DNA of 32,196 bases from positions 1 to 32,196 of the forward strand of contig MU616917.1 of assembly GCA_025201705.1 (NCBI GenBank). Reading direction: 5' to 3'. This document shows positions 10,432 through 22,198 of this stretch, in pieces. Each line of letters starts with the position of its first letter. Positions within the stretch are counted from its first letter, which is position 1. This stretch comes from Dissophora ornata. Lineage: Eukaryota > Mortierellomycota > Mortierellomycetes > Mortierellales > Mortierellaceae. The position numbers and the translations under genes are program-made. The notes beneath the pieces were generated by a model. That model made no database searches, was not told where the DNA came from, and was given only the letters and a program-made list of their open reading frames with translations.

Positions 10432-11385
10432 TTATACAGGAAGGTTTTGCACGCGAGCTGCTTCTGCACCGGCTCTTGCTGTCGTTGCCATCGTCCTGGG
10501 ATCTGGTATCCGTGGGAAAGAGACTGCCTCCTGATTCGAAAACAGATATGAAACGAAATCCCAGAACTGCACTTGAAGAACAAATGCCTCTTGTTCAATG
10601 ATCTCTTGATAGTCATCGCCTAATGGATCTTCGTCTTCGACATCATCGGCTTCGTCACCGCTGCTACTGCTGTGATCTGTTTCTGAAGTCGAGCCGGCTC
10701 CGTTGGTACTTGTCGATGTGGCGTGATAGTTTTGCGCACGATGACGGCCGGCATTAGATTGTCCTTCTTCGCGCACAGGCTGCTCAGTACTGGCAGGTTC
10801 TGTTCTGCTTGCACTTCCTCCTGCTTTCAGAAAGTTGAACACTATGAGCGCCTCAGAGATCTGGAGTGCTGTGATAAAGACATCTAGCCAGAGCAACTTT
10901 GATCGACTTGGCGGTGAAACTATACATTTGTCGCGACAAGGGAAGATTCTGTGAATAACAGTGACAGAGGTCAAGTTGTCCTCCCAGATCCCTCAGGAGA
11001 GGTCCAGAAATTTACCATTCCCAATAAAGTCGATGACCACTGCGAAATGGTCCGGTGTCCGTTGGTGCCGAAAAAGAGCCAGGAACGTGGTGGCGAAGAT
11101 GGTATACAGAGCGATACGCAGCGTTGGAGCTTTCGTCTTTGGCGACAGGAATTGCTATCCAATGGTATGTTGTGCAAAAAAAGTCGTCAGGCTCAAAGCC
11201 TCGGTTTTCATGTGTTTGGACCGCTCACTCTAGGCAATGGTATGCGATGAGCTTACATCCTGCACCACTGCCCTGATCAGGAGACCAAATGTGCTGGTGT
11301 CCAGCAGATACTGGTAGACGTAGAGTCCATAGAGCAGTCCCTCTATAGACTTGAAGATGTCCTTCTTGTAATACTGACTTGGCAT
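10432..11385 (-). CDS. DUF1746-family membrane protein (possible Dsc E3-ligase complex subunit 4-like)
   Basis: Three exons, 11385-11257, 11154-11016 and 10919-10432, join in frame to give 251 aa. The start ATG sits in an ideal context (GCCACCATG). Three hydrophobic segments are visible: IEGLLYGLYVYQYLLD (about 14-29) with the following RAVVQ, RIALYTIFATTFLALF (about 54-69), and LLWLDVFITALQISEALIVF (about 100-119). The motif DFIGN before the third segment is typical of the fungal DUF1746 family. The second half is a disordered Ser/Asp/Glu-rich region. From memory, DUF1746 proteins include the S. pombe Dsc4 / yeast Vld1-Gld1 group, which direct the Dsc/Tul1 ubiquitin ligase to organelle membranes; I hold that link at moderate confidence only. 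It is divergently transcribed from the Ind1 gene, 482 bases away. Confidence 0.72.
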
Positions 11386-11867
11386 GGTGGCACCGATGAC
11401 TCGGCTGTTTGTATATGATTGTGCAGTGTCCTGTCCCCAGTCGTCTGTTGATGATCACGTTTTTTGAGTCCTGATTGCAGAAACGTCAATTGGGAGGAAT
11501 GAGGCGTCAATTGGGGAGGAATAGGTGGCGAAGACAAAGTTTGCTGTGGAACTTCCTTCCTGGCCTAGTCAAAGGAACGAGGATGCCGCGGTATTAAGGG
11601 TTTTGAGCAGTTGATGATAGTCAGAGCAACGCGTGAGTGTTCAAGGACCAGCTGGGTATTTTTGATAAGAAGGGGGGGGGGTTCCTTCAACGCGTACCGA
11701 TGTCGACTCTCGGACCCCATTGAAAAGCTGCCACGTTCAAAGAAAATAAGTGCGCGTTGGGGGGCCAGTCGTGAAAGTGGCTTGCAACGTGGGCTGCGCT
11801 TTGTGGATCAGTTTCCAGCGATCCGCCGCCCTCCAGTTCTGATCAGCAAGGAACAACTACAGCGAGC
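11386..11867. promoter_or_regulatory. Shared divergent promoter of the DUF1746 and Ind1 genes
   Basis: The 482-bp gap separates two head-to-head starts, so it must hold both promoters. A direct repeat of about 17 bases occurs at roughly 11487-11522 (GTCAATTGGGAGGAAT and GTCAATTGGGGAGGAAT), on the DUF1746 side. No defined factor site is recognised. Confidence 0.55.
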
Positions 11868-13317
11868 ATGGCATCGACCTTTGCATTCAGGAGACTTATC
11901 GCTCAAAGGGTCATCGGCATCAGCACTGTGGGCAACGCACAAAAGTCATGGACAGTGTCGCATGGAGCAATGAGGACGATCGCAACGTCCCGATCAGCAT
12001 TTCACGAGAATCCTTTGGTAAAAGAGAAAATAGACTTTTACAGCCCTGCAAAACACCGTAGACTCGTTAGGCGATCTCTTCGCTGACAAGGGGCATATTA
12101 CAATTTATGCATGGCAGGGAATTCCCCGGAAGCCGCCTGTAGCCCCTGGTGTTAGAGGACCAGGAACAGGACCCGCCCCAACCATCCCAAGAATGCAACG
12201 TGGGCTTCCTCATAAGATGCCGATCAAGGGCGTGAAACATGTTATTGCTGTGGCCTCTGGCAAGGGCGGCGTAGGCAAATCCACCACCGCAGGTATTTTC
12301 TCCAGAAAATAAACAGGAGCAAAATGCAGTTTGGATCGACGTCGATAAAACGTTCAGCGTTGTTAACCCCGACACAAAATCGAAATAGTGAACCTGGCTC
12401 TGGCAATTGCGGGGATGAACAAGCGTGTGGGACTCCTTGACGCGGATATCTTTGGTCCATCAATTCCTCGACTCATGAATCTCAGTGGCGAGCCAGAACT
12501 GACTGGGACAGGTTAGGGCGATGTCTGTACTGCCTGGATTTTGTGAACCAAAGTGCTATTGAAAACAAAAGTACTGATGTCCCGACCTTCATTCTTTTCT
12601 ATTTTTCAATCTCGAAAGAGGATCGGTTGGTGCCGCTGACAAACTTTGGCGTCAAGTGCATGTCCATGGGCTTTCTTGTCGGAGAAGAAGCACCAGTCGT
12701 CTGGCGAGGATTGATGGTCATGAAGGCTCTTCAGCAGCTTCTGCACCAAGTCGAATGGGGAGAACTTGACCTGCTCGTGATTGATATGCCCCCTGGAACA
12801 GGTGATACGCAATTGACGATCTCACAGCAGATTCCGCTTTCGGGCGTGGTGATTGTTTCGACCCCACAAGACATTGCGCTGATCGACGCGCGCAAGGGGG
12901 TCAACATGTTCAAGAAGGTCGATGTTCCTGTAAGTCGTACAAAAGTTGAATGAAACTATAAGAAACGAAATATGAAGACGCTGTCCTGTTCACAAGGACT
13001 AAACCGACCTGTTTGTCCTACTTGGTTGTGGATAGATTCTTGGTATGGTGCAGAACATGTCGCTCCACGTGTGTCCCAATTGCAACCATGAATCACACAT
13101 CTTCGGGGACGGTGGCGCAGAACGGACAGCCAAGGAAATGAACCTTGACTTCCTGGGCGATGTAGCGCTCCACTCTGAGATCTGCCAGCTCTCTGACAAG
13201 GGCCAGCCTGTGGTCGTTTCTCGACCCGACAGCAAGCACACGCAGTACTACAAGGCCATTGCTTCCAAGGTCGTTGATAAGCTATGGCCTTCAGAAGCAA
13301 AGTCTTCATCGGATTGA
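11868..13317 (+). CDS. IND1: Mitochondrial Fe-S P-loop NTPase Ind1/NUBPL (complex I assembly)
   Basis: Five exons, 11868-12017, 12091-12292, 12389-12511, 12619-12929 and 13036-13317, give 355 aa. The first 50 residues are rich in Arg, Ser and Ala with almost no acidic residue, as in a mitochondrial presequence. The deviant Walker A motif GKGGVGKST (about 107-115) is cut by intron 2 just after it. Further family motifs are [29 protein letters not shown], the switch-like [12 protein letters not shown] and CPNC (275-278), the CxxC that holds a 4Fe-4S cluster between two subunits. Ind1 delivers Fe-S clusters to respiratory complex I, so its presence predicts that this fungus has complex I. The acceptors of exons 2 and 4 were chosen by frame and are the least sure. 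It is convergent with the cytidylyltransferase gene, with only 117 bases between stops. Confidence 0.92.
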
Positions 13318-13329
13318 AATCAGAAAGCC

Positions 13330-13335
13330 AATAAA
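13330..13335 (+). terminator. Likely poly(A) signal of IND1
   Basis: AATAAA lies 13 bases after the IND1 stop. On the opposite strand another AATAAA (13385-13390) lies about 45 bases beyond the cytidylyltransferase stop, so the two convergent genes appear to end within the same short spacer. Confidence 0.5.
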
Positions 13336-13434
13336 CTAGAATGTAAAGAAAAATCCACGCCTGTTTGTTCTTCATTGATGCGCTTTTATTTGTGACAAGA
13401 GAAACGACACAGACTGCTAGATGTCCCATTTCAA

Positions 13435-15349
<1,915 letters not shown>

Positions 15350-15731
15350 TGATGATGTGATGACGGTGGATATGAGAGAGAGAGAGGGATAGAAGAGTAA
15401 CGAGCCGAGGTGGGCGTAGAAAGAGAAGAGAAAAACAAAAGGTGGAAAGAAAGAGAGGAAGAAAGATAGCCAGATAGCGTGCTGGATAAAGCAACGTGAG
15501 AGGATGAAAAAACGCTAATCCAAATGGATACAACAAAATTGCACCATGCATTTTGGCCATGGCGCGCCTGCTTAGCACAACCCCCACATTCATCTGTAGG
15601 ATCACTCGTATTACATCTCTCCCTTCGCATCGCAGAACAAAGCTTTCGCTATTTTTCATTATTTATTTTGGTTGGTGTTTATGATGATTTGGCAGATATA
15701 AAGGCAACGATAAAGCGTCATTCATGTTGTC
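15350..15731. other. Intergenic: PCT1 promoter and 3' flank of the acidic-protein gene
   Basis: About 380 bases. The part next to PCT1 (15370-15480) is GA-rich on the + strand, that is, a pyrimidine-rich leader for PCT1. TTTATT at 15662-15667 is a candidate AATAAA for the minus-strand gene that ends at 15732. Confidence 0.5.
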
Positions 15732-16611
15732 TTATGCGTCAACAACGGCGGTCTTGATCTCCTCCTCGACAGCATCTTCCTTGGGCTCGGCAACGACTGG
15801 AGTCTCAACGACACTCTCAAAGACACTCTCAACGACACTCTCAACAACCTCGGCCTCCTCCTGAACTGAGCTCTGAGCTGCGGCAACCTCGACAACCTGG
15901 AATGCCTCAACAGACTCAGGAACTACAATATCATACGCCGGCTCTTCGAACTGGATAGGAGCAACGGGCAGCTCTTCCTGTTCCTGGACCACGACCTCGG
16001 TCTCGATCTCAGTTTCTTGGATCTGCTCTGGCTCTTCTGTCTGCTCTTGCTTTTGCTCCTCTTCCAAAGGAGTCTCCACGAGATCAATATCCTTGACCTT
16101 GTCAGCCAGATCTGCAACACTCAGATTGGACTCAATCTCCTGTTCGACTTCAGCAGAGCTGTCCTCTTGCACCGATTCTTCCTCACGCTGCTCCTGAATA
16201 ACCTCAGCGGTCTTGTCGAGAGGCTGAGACTGCTGCTGAGTCGTCGTAGGTGGTGTGGAAGTCTTTGTAGCGGTGGCGGGGGATGCTTTGGCTATGCCAC
16301 CGGCCTGGGGCAGCTTGCCGATGTTGTTGTGAGGGACGTAGCTGGAGTTTGCTGCGGCCTGCTTGGTCAAGGCAGAGTATCGGCGAGCGAGGCTCTGGAC
16401 CTTGGACGAGGCGGCTGTGGCGGCGGGGGTCTTGGCAGCATCGGTCAGGGGCGATGAGCTTGGGGGGGAGGACGAGATCTGGGAGGAAGACCTAGTAGGA
16501 GAAAACAAAATCCGACGGGGATGCAATCATGTTAGCTGGGCCGATCAGCCACGACGGCGTGCAAATGCGGGAAATGAAAGCGAAGACGCTGGTGGAAGTG
16601 TTCTCTTACAT
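15732..16611 (-). CDS. Acidic low-complexity protein of unknown function, start codon split by an intron
   Basis: I do not recognise this family. The main exon (16491-15732) encodes a Ser/Pro/Ala-rich N-terminal part with one basic stretch (LARRYSALTKQ), then about 170 residues dominated by Glu, Gln and Val with no Cys. The exon begins after a clear acceptor (TCCTACTAG) with a single G. Upstream, CCAACCAT is followed by a strong donor (GTAAGAG) at 16609. Joining AT (16611-16610) to G (16491) makes an ATG in a good context and a 253-aa protein. The alternative is an unspliced start at 16526 giving 264 aa, which would read through the acceptor. A short repeat encodes VVESVVESVFESVVET near the C-terminus. 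The composition suggests a soluble, disordered protein, perhaps a scaffold; no function is claimed. Confidence 0.7.
15803..15850 (-). repeat. 12-bp imperfect tandem repeat in the acidic protein
   Basis: About four units of the type ACACTCTCAACG encode V-x-E-S repeats on the minus strand. The unit length is a multiple of three, so expansion or contraction would keep the reading frame. Confidence 0.75.
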
Positions 16612-17506
16612 GGTTGGGTATAAGGTGTGAGTTTGTAAGGTGCTGCTTGAAGAAGTTCTGTGTGGTTTTCTGGATAATAACAAGAGAAGAAAGAGATGGG
16701 AAGTGTCTAAGAGTTGAAGAGAGGAGAGAAAGAGGGGGAGAAAGAGAGGGGGAGGAGAGAAGGAAGCGGAGAACGCCGAGGAATAAAAAGGATGAACGAG
16801 AACAAGTGCCGCGTTGCGTGTTGCGTTCATACTTGTCGGCACTCTCATAAGCTCTTACCTTTGTTTTTAATTTTAGGATTGGGTTGTGTACATGTACGTG
16901 GAAATCTATGCCCCCCGTGCCATGCTGGTGCAAGTCATGCGATCACGCCCTTTGTGCTCCTGTGGGAGAACATCAAAAGAGGAAAGAAAGAAAGAAAAGC
17001 GAGAGCGTGGCAGAGAGCAAACAGACGAGCTGAGCCGTGTCGGTGTCTCCGATCTCTGTACCCGCGTTGGGCTGGGTAACTGGCTGCCATTGGCCGCATC
17101 CGGCTCCACGACAGGTCCCTGCCTGGTAAATACAGGATATCTGTCTGCGCACTCCTGAACCGATGTCATCAGGAGATACATGCAGGATCCATGGAGCCGT
17201 CATGCACCCGCCTCGTCAAAAGCTGTTGCTCCCAATCCACCGAGGCTAATGCGCAATCCCCTCTGCATGCTCTACCAATGTGCTGTGTACAGGTGCGCTG
17301 TACATGTACCAGGCAAGCACTTTGACGTGATGCTCTGCAGCAAGTGCTTTGTTTTGGAAAGATATTTTAATGCGCGCTCTATTTGCAGACTATTGTTGGT
17401 ATTTTAGATCGCATGTACACATGCTCCTTCGACCGCAATGAGTCTGTACAACAAAGATCATCAATCATCCACTGTACATGGACTGTCGCCTGCGAAGCTC
17501 TTCCCT
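16612..17506. other. Intergenic: promoter of the acidic-protein gene and SCP2 3' flank
   Basis: About 895 bases with no convincing gene. A purine-rich tract (about 16680-16770) is the pyrimidine-rich leader or promoter of the minus-strand gene. The right half contains GTACATGTAC-type palindromes (near 17300), a motif that recurs in other intergenic parts of this window. Confidence 0.5.
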
Positions 17507-18421
17507 TTACAGACGGGCCCTGGCCTTCTCAGACTTTCCACGCTTCTGATCCAGATAGGTAAGGGTCTTCTCCGTGCCCTTCGCCTTGCTAAACATCCGC
17601 TCCAGCTCCTCAGCCAGCTCCATCGCACCGGCAATCTTGATCTTTCCGCTCACAATACCGCGCGATCCCTACCAGGTACACAATTGATTGAAGATGCACT
17701 CGCGTTAGCTGATCCACGCTAAACGCCTTACGAGAAAGAATAGGCATTGGAGCGCCGTGGAGAAGAATTAGACTCACCGTGAGGCCACCGCTCATGAAGT
17801 TGAGCAGATCCCTGTCCTCGATCTGGATAATGGCGACAGGAATGGGCTGCTCATCACGCTTGGCCTTGGGGATCTCGGGTCTCTTCTGAGACACGACTGC
17901 AGGTGCATCAAATCCTTGAAACAACATATACCTAAAAGGAAGGCGCGGGAGCAGAACCCCATCGGTTGGGCATCCATTGCACATGTCAATTAGCACATGA
18001 CGATATTTGTGAAAAGCCATCCTTCCCGCAAAGCTATCTTGCCCTCGATGGTGGGGATAACGGAGAGGCGACCGAAGAGAAACGAGCAACGCGTGTTTTT
18101 GGCAGGCAAAAGAGCCGGTTCGTACCACTCTGTCATAGGAACACCCTTCTTGGTGATATTGAAGATATAAAAGCCGCGGATGGTGAATAGCGACGGGTTC
18201 TTCTCGATCTCTAGCAAGGCAGCAATACAGCAATAGCGAGACCATAGTTCTCAAGGAACGTTTAGTCATGGGGGCAGGATAGTTCGTATACTTTGTTGAG
18301 ACTGGCGCATTCCCTTCTCCACAAAGAGCCGGAGAGCGAAAAACATACCCTTCTTAATCTCGGGGAAGAGAGTTGTGGCGTTGAGTTTGGCAATGGCCTT
18401 GGCAGAGGGCTTGTTGGACAT
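17507..18421 (-). CDS. SCP2-domain sterol/lipid carrier protein, probably peroxisomal
   Basis: Four exons, 18421-18349, 18210-18126, 17931-17778 and 17668-17507, give 157 aa, close to a lone SCP2 domain. The N-terminus reads MSNKPSAKAIAKLN. Family features are EIEKNPSLFTIRGFYIFNI in the first half, the conserved core DRDLLNFMSGGLTGSRG, then SGKIKIAGAMELAEELERMF. All introns have GT-AG ends and keep frame. The last residues are ARARL; ARL fits the peroxisomal targeting consensus (S/A/C)-(K/R/H)-(L/M), as in other SCP2 proteins. SCP2 domains bind sterols, acyl-CoAs and other lipids and support peroxisomal fatty-acid metabolism or lipid transfer. It is divergent from the eisosome gene on the right. 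Confidence 0.87.
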
Positions 18422-19476
18422 GGCTGAGATGAATTGATGGGGGGAGTGATGGAAAGCTGATGGAAAGCTGATGAAGAGCGGAACTGGAATGGAATGTGTG
18501 TTTTGGGGAAGAAAGAAGAGAAAAAGGGTGTGTATGGCGGCTGTGGGGGAGAAACTGGGAAGATCGCTTTAAAGTGCCGTGGCCCCGTGTGCGATTTTTT
18601 TGTTTGGGTGCAGGATGATTTCACGTTCTACTATCGGGACACTGCCGGGATACACCCATCCGATGTCACGACAAGGACACAGCGGCGATGTGGACTCGAC
18701 AAGGATATTGCGGTGATGTGGACTACAGCCCTTTTGGACTTGGAGCGCAAAAGGCCGAAAGGGCGAATTCGTGCTGCAAAGGATAGAAAGGGTCGCCAAT
18801 AAGACGCGTCAGACTTTTCCTACTCAGCTTTTTACTACTATCATTTTGCGTAGGGAGGCACGGAGACGTGTGTAGGCGCGCAACACTAAAGTACGCGTTG
18901 CAGACCGCCCATTGCGAAACACGCACAGTAAACATCCCACCCGTGTAATAATGATCAATGATCGGTCTGGCAATTTATTGCTGAGCAATCCTGACAGCCT
19001 ATGCTGGCCTAATATGATTAGGTGTGCACCCCACTGTAGTCCCTTGCACCACTGGCCTGTTCTGCCTGTTCTTATTTTAACACTTGGTTCTTGGTTCTTT
19101 GCCTGCAATAAACCAGCCATGTATAATCCCCCGGGAATGGACCTAATCTGCAATCAAATAAAGTGATTTAGCTTGGTTGGTTGGTTGGTTGAAAGGAAGA
19201 AAGGAAGAAAGGAGTGCTCTGTCGTTTTGGTGTCTGCCTCTTTTTTTTAATTTGGTTCCTCGGCTCATAGCGCGCGCTTATATTCATTTTAACTCCCATC
19301 AGGCACGCATTTCTCTCTTTGCTCTTGTTTTGCTCTCTCCTTCAACCCAACCTCGAACAGTATACCCCGCCAACATCAGCGCCTAGCCGCCCGCTCTTCC
19401 TGACACTGTCGCTCGCACACCTTTGGCTGTCACCATTCGCCTCCTCCCCATTCATTCCCGGTTCAGCAGATCAAGA
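18422..19476. promoter_or_regulatory. Divergent promoter region between SCP2 and PIL1-like genes
   Basis: A gap of 1055 bases separates two head-to-head starts. It contains a (GGTT)n and (AAGG)n microsatellite at about 19173-19212 and a pyrimidine-rich leader before the PIL1-like start. Open frames on both strands have no family-like features. No gene is called here. Confidence 0.5.
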
Positions 19477-21524
19477 ATGCAAAGCATTGGACATGACCTC
19501 CGCCGGGGTCTAAATAACTTTTCCCTTGGGTAACGCGCAATTTCTGGTTTTCGTAATCTTACTGTGAAACAGGACCGCACACTTCCCCAGCATGAAAACC
19601 TGCAGCTGTGCTGAGTGCCTGGCTAACCCCGCCTGCTTGCCTGGCTTGCTCAGTCTGCTGGCATCCTGGCGGTAATGAATGATCCCTCCTCCGCCGAGCA
19701 ATTGCTGACATTGCTGACATTCTCGACAACCCATTCAACCCATTAATGCATGTAGCAACAACTACAAGAACATCAACAAATGGCTGGGCGAACTGAAAAA
19801 CGTCGATGCTTCGCTCAAGAGGTTGGACAAGGAGATCTCCTCGAACGCAAAACTCATCTCTGGATGGGGCTGCAATGAAGGCGACGACTTGACTGATGTC
19901 TGCCAACGCATGACTCAGCTCATGGAGGTAAATACTCCTGCACAACCCTTGTTCTTCATACGGCTACGCCGCTGTTGCTTACGCGAGAGAGGGGGAGGCG
20001 AGCTTTTGGGTTTTGCCAGATATCTCCGTGCAATTTACCTAGTTCACACCTGATACATTGAAAGGGGAAAGAAGTTCCAGTTCACTCACACCGTTCTACC
20101 CCCACCCACCACGCGACATGCGGTCATGGTTCTTTTAGGAGGTTGGCCTCATCCATCAGTCGTACTCAATCCAACACACCGCTCACCGCAAAAAGATCAA
20201 AGGCCTCAAGACCCAGGAAATGACTCTAGACGACGTATGTATTCAATTAACCTCTGTCCCTGAAAACCAACAGACAGTGCAGGGATTAATTATACGAGTT
20301 GGTCTTTGTGCCATTTTTATCCCCAAACAGAATCGCAAAAAGAAACACGACCTCACTAACCAACTCGCCAAACACCAAAAATCAAGCAAAGAGAACCCCA
20401 TCAAAATAATGGAGATCCAAAGCGCTTTGGAGCGTGTCTCTGCGGACTTGCTGGCCCAGGAACTTGAGCTGCTTCAGTTCAAGCGACTCACCATCCGTGA
20501 CGCCTTCAACGACCAGTTTGATGCCATGATCGAGTTTGGCGAAAAGATGGCTCTCATTGCAGGCTATGGTCGTCAGATCACCAATGTCATCGATGTTGGC
20601 CCACAGGAGGCATATAGGACAACTCTCTACAGTGGAGCAGAATACACAGCAGCAGCGGTCAGTCAGGTCAAAATTGCAGTCACCAGCTGGCAGGCCCAGC
20701 CTGTGGGTAATCCTATTCGACCCCATGTGGCGCCATCTCAGGACGAGCTCGCTCTCTCGGCTGCAGCGACTGCCTACAATAACCGGACCCCACCTCTCAT
20801 CAGCCACCAGTATGAAGGGTCACCAGTCAGTCAGTCGACCAGCTTTGTGAATGGTGGTACAGGTGATAAGATTTCGGGCTATTGGGATGAGGTGCAGATG
20901 CTCAAAGTGGATCCCAGCCAGACTAGTCTGCATGACGGCCATGGCAGCGATTTCGACAATTGGAAACAGGAGATTCAAGGGGCAGGGGACCGCACAACTG
21001 ACTATATATCCCCACCGGCCTCGAATCCGGATGCATCACCCTACACTCAGTCACCACAGATGAACCATTTACAAGAACAACAACGCCAATTGCAAGCCGA
21101 ACAAAAACGTGCCCGTCAACTCTCCCTAACATCCTCCTACTCGCCTTCACAGCAGCACTATCAGAATGCAGCCGCAACAAACACAACAGGCCTTCGGCAC
21201 TCTGGTGGGGAGAGCTACGGTAACCTGGGAGGAAGTGCAGGAACAGGTCCAGGCGGGCGACCGTTTACACCTTCGATGCTCCGAGAAAGGGAAAATGGTG
21301 CAAGTCCGAGCCCGGCCTATAACGGCTACCAGCAACAGCCTGCATCATATGAGGACGGTCTATCCCCAGCGCAGGCGCGGGGGAGCTATAGAATGGGATT
21401 TACCGACCCACGGGAGCGCAGTCGGATGGAGAGAATGGACAACTCTGACCTGTACAAGACTGAGATTGGACCGACTATTGCTTCACGGTACTCTAGAAAT
21501 CAGGTGGTCTTAGAGGAAAAGTAG
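19477..21524 (+). CDS. PIL1: Eisosome core component of the Pil1/Lsp1 family
   Basis: Confident exons are 19756-19927, 20139-20234 and 20331-21524. They encode the family BAR domain: KLISGWGCNEGDDLTDV, EVGLIHQSYSIQH, IMEIQSALERVSADLL, LTIRDAFNDQFDAMIEF, KMALIAGYGRQI. The preferred N-terminus is exon 1 (19477-19529, MQSIGHDLRRGLNNFSL) and exon 2 (19573-19671), giving 537 aa in frame. Exon 2 is Cys- and Leu-rich, unlike known Pil1 proteins, so that part is doubtful. After the BAR domain comes a disordered tail of about 220 residues rich in Ser, Gln, Gly and Pro, longer than in yeast Pil1. Pil1 proteins polymerise under the plasma membrane into the furrow-like eisosomes, bind PI(4,5)P2 and help organise sterol-rich membrane domains. 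The call of the family is firm. Confidence 0.9.
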
Positions 21525-22198
21525 AAAGAGAGATCTATGGATTTCATTATGTCGTTTATGCAGCCACCATTCCCCCCTTTACCCTAATATACAATGATCC
21601 CCGACCCGCATATTCAAATCTAATGGTCCTCAGTATTGACGAGGAGGAAGGGATTGAAGGGGCACACAAAGTCGTTGATACAAGGGAAAGTGAAATACAG
21701 CCTAGAGATGAACGCGACGAAGGAGACGCCACCACAATGTGTAGCACGCCTCAACCAATAATTCTTAAACGCCTTGATCGCCAGCGTTTCAAACTGACGG
21801 ATAAGCATGCGCACAAACCTGCTGACAGAACGAGTTGAAGGATTCTCAGAATGTGATGGATGATGGATTTCAGATTCTATTCCCCCGAGAAGATAGAGGA
21901 AGAGAGAAGAAGGGAGAGAGACCCACGTCCGTCGTTCATGTCCGTCGTTATCCTTCCTATTCCGTGAAGCCTGGTTAATAACAGCAGGAAAAGGGATATT
22001 GTCTATTCCAAAGTCCTCGTCCAACTAAATGCAAAGCAACTCTTTTTTTTCTACTTCTACGCTGACATCGACCCTTTCTTTCATAAAAGCTCGCTGTCTT
22101 TCAACAGATCTCGACTTTTACAACACTTTACCTATTTGGCTACAAACTCTGCTCAACAAGAAGCCTTCATCTAGTAACAAATCATCACAACAATAATA
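21525..22198. other. Intergenic: PIL1 3' flank and promoter of the KNH-like gene
   Basis: About 670 bases; I see no gene in it. The last 150 bases form a pyrimidine-rich then A-rich leader that runs into the ATG at 22199 (ACAATAATAATGG), a good fungal start context. Confidence 0.5.

Noticed and set aside
10037..10534. Forward open frame of 165 codons
   Set aside because: Half lies in T-rich promoter DNA and half is antisense to the DUF1746 coding exon.
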